Of a DNA stretch of 5,942 nt, positions 1 to 4,810 are shown piece by piece (position 1 is the first letter of the stretch; each line of letters begins with the position of its first letter). The DNA is from an uncultured Oscillospiraceae bacterium (GTDB lineage: Bacteria; Bacillota; Clostridia; Oscillospirales; Oscillospiraceae): NCBI GenBank assembly GCA_947628975.1, contig CANRBW010000101.1, positions 1 through 5,942 of the forward strand, given 5' to 3'. A model generated the notes under the pieces. The model had not been told where the DNA came from, searched no databases, and saw only the letters and a program-made list of their open reading frames with translations. A program made the translations under genes and the position numbers.

Positions 1-133
1 AGTAGCTGTCGTGGTCCAGGACCGACACCTCGTGGGGGCCGAACCGCTCCACCAGCCGCCGGGTCAGGGTGGTCTTGCCCGAGCCGGTCCCCCCGGCGAT
101 GCCCACCACCATCACGGAAAACGCGCCGCTCAC
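1..133 (-). CDS. udk: Uridine kinase-like P-loop kinase, N-terminal fragment
   Basis: This is the 5' end of a gene that continues beyond the left edge; 44 codons are visible. The product opens with a short stretch and then a beta strand (VVGIAGG) leading into a Walker A loop, GGTGSGKTT, which binds the phosphates of ATP. About 20 residues later comes SVLDHDSY, matching the strand-plus-D(S)YY region of uridine kinases. Those enzymes phosphorylate uridine and cytidine to UMP and CMP in pyrimidine salvage, in the cytoplasm. I place the start at a GTG at 133 because a purine-rich GGGAGGGG lies about 6 bases upstream. An in-frame ATG at 112 would remove only seven residues and lacks as good a site. 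Dephospho-CoA kinase is less likely, since that family usually reads GLTGGIGSGKS. Another P-loop nucleoside kinase or a phosphoribulokinase-like protein cannot be excluded from so short a piece. Confidence 0.7.
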   Translation of the reverse strand, partial: MSGAFSVMVVGIAGGTGSGKTTLTRRLVERFGPHEVSVLDHDSY

Positions 134-168
134 ACCGATCCCCTCCCCGCCGGTCCTGTTCTCCTCCT

Positions 169-198
169 AGTATACAGCCAAAGGGGCAAAAAAGGCAA
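169..198 (-). promoter_or_regulatory. Predicted sigma-A promoter for the udk-like gene
   Basis: Read on the minus strand, a -35-like TTGCCT (198-193) is followed after 18 bases by a -10-like TATACT (174-169). The expected transcription start is near 162, giving a leader of roughly 30 bases before the GTG start at 133. It is found by motif and spacing only. Confidence 0.6.
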
Positions 199-226
199 GA
201 GGGGATGGGGAAATATCGAAAAAGGC

Positions 227-255
227 TTGCGAATGGGACATTGAGATGGTATACT
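227..255 (+). promoter_or_regulatory. Predicted sigma-A promoter for the zinc-ribbon membrane pair
   Basis: TTGCGA (227-232), a 17-base spacer and TATACT (250-255) form a good sigma-A promoter. An extended -10 TG at 247-248 strengthens it. Transcription should start near 262, about 50 bases before the preferred start codon at 311. The promoter is arranged back to back with the leftward promoter at 198-169, and 28 bases separate the two -35 boxes. Confidence 0.65.
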
Positions 256-275
256 GGGTAAAAATGAGGAGAGAG

Positions 276-287
276 CCCCCGCGGGGG
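276..287 (+). promoter_or_regulatory. GC palindrome in the 5' leader
   Basis: A perfect 12-base palindrome (CCCCCGCGGGGG) lies in the predicted leader between the promoter and the first zinc-ribbon gene. In RNA it could form a short C:G hairpin with a CGCG loop. It would bury the G-run just before the in-frame ATG at 290 and leave the AGGAG at 298-302 free. Whether it regulates anything is unknown. Confidence 0.35.
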
Positions 288-297
288 AGATGGGGAG

Positions 298-302
298 AGG
301 AG
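298..302 (+). promoter_or_regulatory. Ribosome binding site that selects the GTG start at 311
   Basis: AGGAG lies 8 bases before GTG at 311, which is ideal spacing. The alternative in-frame ATG at 290 has its G-rich stretch directly abutting the codon, with no usable spacing. Confidence 0.7.
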
Positions 303-310
303 AGGGTTTT

Positions 311-1231
311 GTGTTTTGCAGAAGATGCGGTACGTGGATGGAGCCGGAGAACCGGTTCTGCCCCGGCTGCGGCGCGCCCGCGGGCGCGGAGCCGACGGCC
401 GGCGCCCCGGTCCCGGCGGTCGGCGCTCCCTTCCCGGCGGGGGAGACCCTGCTGAGCCAGCGGACCAGCCCCCTCTTTCTGGCGGCGCTGATCTGCCGGT
501 CTGTGACGATGGCCCTCTCCCTGTTCTACCTGTTCTTCCTGCTGGTCGCCCTCGGCATGGCCAGCGGCTATATAGACGACCGGTACTTGAGCCGGTGGGA
601 GGCGGAGATGCTGAGCGGTCTGGGCGTCGTCTTGGTTTTGTGCGTCCTGGGGACCGTGGCCATCGCCGGGGTGATCCTGACCGGCCTTTGGATGGTCTAC
701 GCCTCCGGCCGGAGCGTGGGCCGGGAGGCCGCGCTGGTCCAGGGCCTGAAGCTGGTCCGGGGCGGTCTGCTGGCCCAGATGATCTACATGTTCGTTGGCC
801 TGGTCATCGCGGCCGGGGTCGGCCTGCTGATGGCGTTCGGCGGCGGGGCAGTGGCGCTGTTTTCCACCGGCGACAGTTATGACCACAACATGACCGTAGC
901 CGTGGGCGGTGTGCTGCTCATCGTAGGACTGGTGGTGCTGCTGGTGACGGTGGCGGAGGGCGCGCTGATGGCGATCTTCTATGTCAAGGCCCGCCGGGCT
1001 GTGGGCTACGCCCTGGACGCCGCCCAGACCGGCCGGCTCACCGGCGTGCCCGCCTTGTACCTGGTGGTGATGTGCTTTGCCCTCGCCGGGTTTACCCTGC
1101 TGTCGCTGGGCTGGGTGGGCGGGACGGGCGGCGTCCTGGCCGTTGTCGCCGCTCTGGTGACGGTGGCGGACAGCGTCCTCTTCGGCGCTCTGGCGCTGCG
1201 GTGCCGCAACCTGGCGGCCCCGGCTGTCTGA
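311..1231 (+). CDS. Zinc-ribbon multi-pass membrane protein, copy 1
   Basis: This encodes a 306-residue protein of unknown function. From the GTG start it begins MFCRRCG, and C3, C6, C17 and C20 form a CxxC-x10-CxxC zinc ribbon like those of the short zinc-ribbon families. A linker rich in Ala, Pro and Gly (about 21-50) follows. Then come about six hydrophobic segments: roughly 55-83, 104-131, 153-187, 196-224, 249-270 and 274-295. The ribbon should lie in the cytoplasm at the membrane face; this topology is inferred. The GTG start is preferred over the in-frame ATG at 290 because it has a well-spaced AGGAG and because the downstream paralogue begins MFCKKCG with the same cysteine spacing. 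Shared blocks such as GLWMxxASG (126-134) and GLKL (145-148) show that the two genes are duplicates. It is first in an apparent two-gene operon behind the promoter at 227-255. No catalytic motif is visible, so enzyme activity is not suggested. Confidence 0.85.
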   Translation: MFCRRCGTWMEPENRFCPGCGAPAGAEPTAGAPVPAVGAPFPAGETLLSQRTSPLFLAALICRSVTMALSLFYLFFLLVALGMASGYIDDRYLSRWEAEMLSGLGVVLVLCVLGTVAIAGVILTGLWMVYASGRSVGREAALVQGLKLVRGGLLAQMIYMFVGLVIAAGVGLLMAFGGGAVALFSTGDSYDHNMTVAVGGVLLIVGLVVLLVTVAEGALMAIFYVKARRAVGYALDAAQTGRLTGVPALYLVVMCFALAGFTLLSLGWVGGTGGVLAVVAALVTVADSVLFGALALRCRNLAAPAV

Positions 1232-1250
1232 GCGACCCCACGGTGGTCCC

Positions 1251-1266
1251 CGGCGGTCCGCCGCCG
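1251..1266 (+). other. Short GC hairpin between the two paralogues
   Basis: CGGCGG, loop TCCG, CCGCCG forms a perfect 6-bp stem in the 72-base gap between the two zinc-ribbon genes. No run of T follows, so it does not look like an intrinsic terminator. It could serve as an mRNA processing or stability element, or may simply reflect the GC-rich sequence. Confidence 0.35.
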
Positions 1267-1303
1267 AGCCAATACAGCAAAAAGGAAAAGGAGAGAGTGC
1301 ATC

Positions 1304-2167
1304 ATGTTCTGTAAGAAATGTGGCAAGGAGGTCGCGGACGGGACGGAATTCTGCCCCTACTGCGGCACGGTGCTGACCGGGGGAGCCCCCGCCCGCCCCG
1401 CGGGAGGGCCGCTGGAGTCGGTCCGGGCCAATCCCCTGTTCTTCGCCGCCGTGATCTGTATGTCGGTGGTGGCCTTCTTCCAGCTCATCGGCCTGATCCA
1501 GGGCGGGGCCGGGATGGCGTCCTCCCTGGGCGCGCTGACCTCCCTGGGCATGAACGGGATCGCCAACACCATGGGGGCGGTGTACGTCCTGGTCGCCCTG
1601 GTGGAGCTGGCCATCGTGGGCGTGATCCTGGCCGGCCTGTGGATGACCTGGGCCTCCGGCCTGGACGCCGGGAAGGCCCCCCTGATGGCCAAGGGGCTGA
1701 AGCTGATCGGGGGCGGCCTGATGGCGAACCTCATCTACTCCGCCGTGGCGATCGGTCTGGCGCTCCTGGTCATCCTGCTGGGCATGATCGGCGTGGGCAG
1801 CATGGGCGGGTCCTATGACTTCCCGCTCCCGGAGGGCTTCCTGGGGGGTATGGTGCTGGTCTTTATCCTCCTCGCCGCCGTGCTGGTGCTGATGGTCTTC
1901 TTCTACCTCCACGCCATCAAGACCGTGAAGCAGGCCCAGGCCGCCGTGGAGACGGGCTATCTGGCCGAGCAGCCCTCCATGTTCCTGGTGGTGGTCACCT
2001 TTGTGGTGGCTGGGTGCACCCTGCTGCGGATGCTGTTCGGCGGCTTTGGCGGCGGGGCGGTGTCCGTCCTCAACGACCTGGCCAACATCGGCGCCTACGT
2101 CCTGTTCGGCCTGGTGATGCTCCAGATGCGGGGCGTGTCCCTGGGCTCCGGCACGAAGGGCGTGTGA
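1304..2167 (+). CDS. Zinc-ribbon multi-pass membrane protein, copy 2
   Basis: This encodes a 287-residue paralogue of the gene just upstream; its function is unknown. It starts MFCKKCG and has the same four zinc-ligand cysteines (C3, C6, C17, C20). A short Gly/Pro/Ala linker leads into about six hydrophobic segments: roughly 44-66, 92-118, 136-168, 180-204, 226-247 and 260-276. Residues 101-145 match residues 115-159 of copy 1 at 24 of 45 positions without gaps, including GLWMxxASG and GLKL. A second shared block follows the fourth segment (A-x3-TG-x-L, then a hydrophobic LVV run). The ATG at 1304 has AAGGAG (1288-1293) 10 bases upstream. The 72-base gap holds no convincing terminator or promoter, so co-transcription with copy 1 is likely. 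The loop between segments 3 and 4 (GSYDFPLPEG) differs from that of copy 1. A membrane complex of the two, or a role in sensing or scaffolding, is possible but not shown. Confidence 0.9.
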   Translation: MFCKKCGKEVADGTEFCPYCGTVLTGGAPARPAGGPLESVRANPLFFAAVICMSVVAFFQLIGLIQGGAGMASSLGALTSLGMNGIANTMGAVYVLVALVELAIVGVILAGLWMTWASGLDAGKAPLMAKGLKLIGGGLMANLIYSAVAIGLALLVILLGMIGVGSMGGSYDFPLPEGFLGGMVLVFILLAAVLVLMVFFYLHAIKTVKQAQAAVETGYLAEQPSMFLVVVTFVVAGCTLLRMLFGGFGGGAVSVLNDLANIGAYVLFGLVMLQMRGVSLGSGTKGV

Positions 2168-2197
2168 CCCAAGGCCCGCTGACGGGTCGAACTATGC

Positions 2198-2235
2198 AAA
2201 GAGCCCCCACGTCCCGAGGGACGTGGGGGCTCTTT
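2198..2235. terminator. Hairpin terminator between convergent genes, possibly bidirectional
   Basis: A perfect 18-base inverted repeat (2198-2215 with 2218-2235) surrounds a two-base centre, so it folds as a 17-bp stem with a CGAG tetraloop. Each arm ends in AAAG/CTTT, which gives a short U-run on either strand. It lies 30 bases after the stop of the second zinc-ribbon gene and 28 bases after the stop of the convergent tmcAL. It can therefore serve both genes, although the U-run is short on both sides. Confidence 0.85.
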
Positions 2236-2263
2236 GTGTACACAGGTCCGCCGCGCCGCCGGG

Positions 2264-3394
2264 TCAGGGGAGGACCGCCGGGGAGTGGCGCCACTCCTCC
2301 CCGCAGGGGAGGGGGTCCGGGGCGCACAGGCTGAACAGGTCGGTGAGGCGGGCCTCCAGGGCCAGGGCGTCCCGGTGGCGGGCGCTCTTGGTGAGGATGG
2401 GCAGGGGACAATGGCCCTTGAGGGCGGCCAGGTGGGCGGCCCCGGCCCCGGTCATGGCCAGCACCCGGAGATAGGTCGGGGCGGCGGGGCGGTCAGCGGG
2501 GGAGAGGCCCAGGAGGGCCCACAGGCACAGCCGCCGGATCCGGGCCAGGGTGAGCCGGCGGGTCCCGGCCCGGTCCAGCAGGGTGGGCAGGTCCGGGGCG
2601 GTCCGGGCGGCCCGCCACAGCCGCTGGGCCAGCCCGTCGGAGCCGCCGGGGAGGGCGGCCAGGGCCGGAACGTCCATCTGCCGCAGGGCGCAGAGGACGG
2701 CCCGCTCCAGCCGGGCGAGGTCGTAGACCGGCCCCTCCCAGGGCTGGGCCAGGTAGGGCCCGGCGGCCTCCGCCTCCCCGCCGCGCAGGAGCCGCCGCAG
2801 GGCGGAGGCGGAGGGACAGCCCGGCTCCAGGGGCCCGTCGTGCCGCCCGGAGCGGGGGATGGGCAGGGGGGCGATGTGGGGGGGCAGGGCCCGGAGGTAC
2901 TCCACGGCCAGGTTGTTGTTGGGGCGGCGGACCAGCCCGGCGGCCTCCCCGGCCAGGGCGGCCAGGGCCCGCTCCCTGGCGGCGGGGTAGGAGAGGCCCC
3001 GGTCCAGGTGGGGCCGCAGGGCGGCGGCGAAGCCGGGGCTGTCCAGGGCGGCGGCCAGGGCGGTCAGGGCGGGGAGGTCGGGGGTCTCGCAGCCGAAGCT
3101 CAGGCGGTCCACCCCGGCGGCGTCCAGCAGGGAGACGGCGGCCCTGGCGAAGGTCTCCGCCGAGGAGAGGGCGAAGGGGGTGGGCAGCTCCACCACCAGG
3201 TCCGCCCCGCCCCGGCAGGCCCAGGCGGCGCGCCGCCACTTGTCGGTGACGGCGCAGTCCCCCCGCTGGACCCAGTTGCCGGACAGGCACACCACCACCA
3301 CCGCCCCCGGCGCGGCCTGACGGGTGAGGGCCAGGTGGCGCAGATGGCCGGTGTGGAGAGGGTTGTATTCCGCCACGACGCCCACGGCGGCCAT
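2264..3394 (-). CDS. tmcAL: tRNA(Met) cytidine acetate ligase (TmcAL, YlbM family)
   Basis: This encodes a 376-residue cytoplasmic protein. The family is known to activate acetate with ATP to acetyl-adenylate and transfer the acetyl group to the wobble cytidine (C34) of elongator tRNA(Met), making ac4C. The N-terminus reads VGVVAEYNPLHTGH (residues 4-17), a nucleotidyltransferase-fold strand and loop ending in an HxGH motif. Next come SGNWVQRGD (38-46), DLVVELP (65-71), the GCET segment (101-104) and RPNNNLAVEYL (157-167). These appear in the same order as in YlbM (VEYNPFHNGH, SGxFxQRG, ELP, PNN). IPRSGRHDG (179-187) matches the later family motif with its HD pair. The family norm is about 400 residues, so the gene looks full length. 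The start is the ATG at 3394, with GGGAGG 8 bases upstream. The open frame reaches 3487 but has no good start there. The acetate kinase gene diverges from it, a fitting neighbour for an acetate-using enzyme. Confidence 0.93.
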   Translation of the reverse strand: MAAVGVVAEYNPLHTGHLRHLALTRQAAPGAVVVVCLSGNWVQRGDCAVTDKWRRAAWACRGGADLVVELPTPFALSSAETFARAAVSLLDAAGVDRLSFGCETPDLPALTALAAALDSPGFAAALRPHLDRGLSYPAARERALAALAGEAAGLVRRPNNNLAVEYLRALPPHIAPLPIPRSGRHDGPLEPGCPSASALRRLLRGGEAEAAGPYLAQPWEGPVYDLARLERAVLCALRQMDVPALAALPGGSDGLAQRLWRAARTAPDLPTLLDRAGTRRLTLARIRRLCLWALLGLSPADRPAAPTYLRVLAMTGAGAAHLAALKGHCPLPILTKSARHRDALALEARLTDLFSLCAPDPLPCGEEWRHSPAVLP

Positions 3395-3402
3395 GCCATC
3401 CA

Positions 3403-3408
3403 CCTCCC
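3403..3408 (-). promoter_or_regulatory. Ribosome binding site that sets the tmcAL start
   Basis: On the minus strand GGGAGG lies 8 bases before the ATG at 3394. Five bases upstream of that ATG is another ATG (3399) in a different frame. It has only a 3-base gap to the same site and opens a compositional frame unlike any family I recognise. Confidence 0.75.
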
Positions 3409-3418
3409 AAAAAAACAC

Positions 3419-3447
3419 TTGCCCTGCGGGGGAAAAAGAGGTACAAT
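3419..3447 (+). promoter_or_regulatory. Predicted sigma-A promoter for ackA
   Basis: TTGCCC (3419-3424), a 17-base spacer and TACAAT (3442-3447) predict a start near 3454 and a leader of about 66 bases. A second plus-strand TATAAT at 3461-3466 has only GAGGTA at the -35 distance. It probably appears because the minus-strand -10 sits in the palindrome ATTATAAT. Confidence 0.6.
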
Positions 3448-3458
3448 ATCCGGTAGCT

Positions 3459-3487
3459 ATTATAATACACTCCCCGGTCCGCCGCAA
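3459..3487 (-). promoter_or_regulatory. Predicted sigma-A promoter for tmcAL
   Basis: On the minus strand TTGCGG (3487-3482), a 17-base spacer and a perfect TATAAT (3464-3459) predict a start near 3452. The leader to the ATG at 3394 would be about 58 bases. This promoter lies inside the predicted ackA leader and faces the ackA promoter. Confidence 0.68.
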
Positions 3488-3519
3488 GGGCGGGGAGGGG
3501 GAAAAAGGAGAGATGTTTT

Positions 3520-4725
3520 ATGAAGATCCTGGTCATCAACGCGGGCAGCTCCTCCCTGAAGTATCAGCTCCTGGACGCCGAGAGCCACGACGTGCTGGCC
3601 AAGGGCCTGTGCGAGCGCATCGGCATCGACGGGCACCTGAAGCACACCCCCGGCAACGGCAAGGCGGTCTTTGACGAGGACGTGGCCATGCCCACCCACG
3701 CCGAGGGCATCCAGAAGGTGCTGGAGCTGCTGGTGTCCGCCGACCACGGCGTCATCGCCTCCACCGACGAGATCGGCGCGGTGGGCCACCGGGTGGTCCA
3801 CGGGGGCGAGAAGTTCGCCGCCTCCACCCTGATCGACGACAGCGTCATCCAGGCCATCGAGGACTGCATCCCCCTGGCCCCCCTCCACAACCCCGCCAAC
3901 ATCACCGGCATCCAGGCCTGCCAGAAGGTCATGCCCGGCGTGCCCATGGTGGCCGTGTTCGACACCGCTTTCCACCAGACCATGCCCCCCAAGGCGTATG
4001 TCTACGCCCTGCCCTATGAGTACTACGAGAAGGACGCCGTCCGCCGCTATGGCTTCCACGGCACCTCTCACCGCTTCGTCACCGCCGAGGCCGCCAAGAT
4101 GCTGGGCAAGCCCCTGGAGGAGCTGAAGCTGATCTCCTGCCACCTGGGCAACGGCTCCTCCATCGCCGCGGTGAAGAACGGCAAGTGCGTGGACACCACC
4201 ATGGGTTTCACCCCCCTGGCCGGTCTGCCCATGGGCACCCGCTGTGGGGACGTGGACCCCGCCATCCTGGAGTATCTGATGAACAAGTACAGCCTCTCCA
4301 TCGGGGAGATGCAGAACATCCTCAACAAGAAGTCCGGCGTGCTGGGCGTCTCCGGCGTCAGCTCCGACTTCCGGGACCTGGACGAGGCCGCCCAGGGCGG
4401 CAACCAGCGGGCGGCCCTGGCGCTGGAGGTCTTCCAGTACGCCGTGGCCAAGTACATCGGCTCCTACGCCGCCGCCATGGGCGGGGCGGACGCGGTGATC
4501 TTCACCGCCGGGGTGGGGGAGAACTCCGGCTCCACCCGCATGGGCGCGTGCAAGGACCTGGGCTTTATGGGCATCGCCATCGACCCTGAGCTGAACAAGA
4601 AGCGGGGCCAGGCCCTGGACATCTCCGCCCCCGGCGCCACGGTGCGCACCCTGGTCATCCCCACCAACGAGGAGCTGATGATCGCCATGGACACCGCCGC
4701 CATCGTCTCCGGCCAGGGGGCCTGA
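3520..4725 (+). CDS. ackA: Acetate kinase
   Basis: This encodes a complete 401-residue enzyme that interconverts acetate plus ATP with acetyl phosphate plus ADP. In fermenting bacteria it usually yields ATP by substrate-level phosphorylation while acetate is excreted. It belongs to the ASKHA (actin/sugar kinase/Hsp70) fold. The first signature, NAGSSSLKYQ (7-16), supplies N7 and K14. GHRVVHGG (89-96) supplies R91, and FDTAFH (147-152) supplies the catalytic D148. YGFHGTSH (177-184) supplies H180, GTRCGDVDP (239-247) supplies R241, and TNEE (382-385) supplies E384. These fall at the same numbers as in the well-studied Methanosarcina thermophila enzyme. FTAGVGENS (328-336) is the adenosine-site loop. 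The ATG has AAGGAG (3505-3510) 9 bases upstream. No phosphotransacetylase gene lies next to it in this window. It diverges from tmcAL and ends at the terminator at 4748-4787, so it is probably transcribed alone. Confidence 0.98.
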   Translation: MKILVINAGSSSLKYQLLDAESHDVLAKGLCERIGIDGHLKHTPGNGKAVFDEDVAMPTHAEGIQKVLELLVSADHGVIASTDEIGAVGHRVVHGGEKFAASTLIDDSVIQAIEDCIPLAPLHNPANITGIQACQKVMPGVPMVAVFDTAFHQTMPPKAYVYALPYEYYEKDAVRRYGFHGTSHRFVTAEAAKMLGKPLEELKLISCHLGNGSSIAAVKNGKCVDTTMGFTPLAGLPMGTRCGDVDPAILEYLMNKYSLSIGEMQNILNKKSGVLGVSGVSSDFRDLDEAAQGGNQRAALALEVFQYAVAKYIGSYAAAMGGADAVIFTAGVGENSGSTRMGACKDLGFMGIAIDPELNKKRGQALDISAPGATVRTLVIPTNEELMIAMDTAAIVSGQGA

Positions 4726-4747
4726 GCGGGCGGACAGACAGCGTTTT

Positions 4748-4787
4748 TCCGGGCGGAGACCGTTCGGTTTTCGCCCGGATCTTTTTT
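4748..4787 (+). terminator. Intrinsic terminator after ackA
   Basis: The stem starts with TCCGGGCG (4748-4755) pairing with CGCCCGGA (4772-4779). It continues inward through two G:U pairs and ACC/GGT to a GTTC loop, about 14 bp in all. TCTTTTTT follows directly at 4780-4787. It sits 22 bases after the ackA stop codon and 23 bases before the Sel1-repeat gene, so the two are probably separate transcripts unless read-through occurs. Confidence 0.9.
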
Positions 4788-4810
4788 CACGGGAAGGGAG
4801 GCAGAGCGCG

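Noticed and set aside
246..455. A small open frame starting MVYWVK ahead of the first zinc-ribbon gene, as a possible leader peptide
   Set aside because: Its ATG lies upstream of the predicted transcription start and overlaps the -10 region, and its later part is an Arg-rich out-of-frame reading of the zinc-ribbon gene.
1232..1303. An intrinsic terminator between the two zinc-ribbon genes
   Set aside because: The only hairpin (1251-1266) is short and is followed by A-rich sequence rather than a T-run.
167..1912. A 581-codon open frame on the minus strand across both zinc-ribbon genes
   Set aside because: Its product is a low-complexity run of His, Gln, Gly and Asp typical of a GC-rich antisense frame, and it covers two plus-strand genes with clear paralogy, ribosome binding sites and zinc ribbons.
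3395..3487. An N-terminal extension of tmcAL by 31 residues, to a start at 3487
   Set aside because: The extension overlaps the predicted tmcAL promoter, resembles nothing in the family, and would precede the conserved VGVVAEYNP start that normally lies within the first residues.
2234..3523. A 429-codon plus-strand open frame opposite tmcAL
   Set aside because: The translation is almost all Gly, Gln, Pro, Ala and Val, with no domain. The opposite strand encodes a recognisable TmcAL with family motifs in order.
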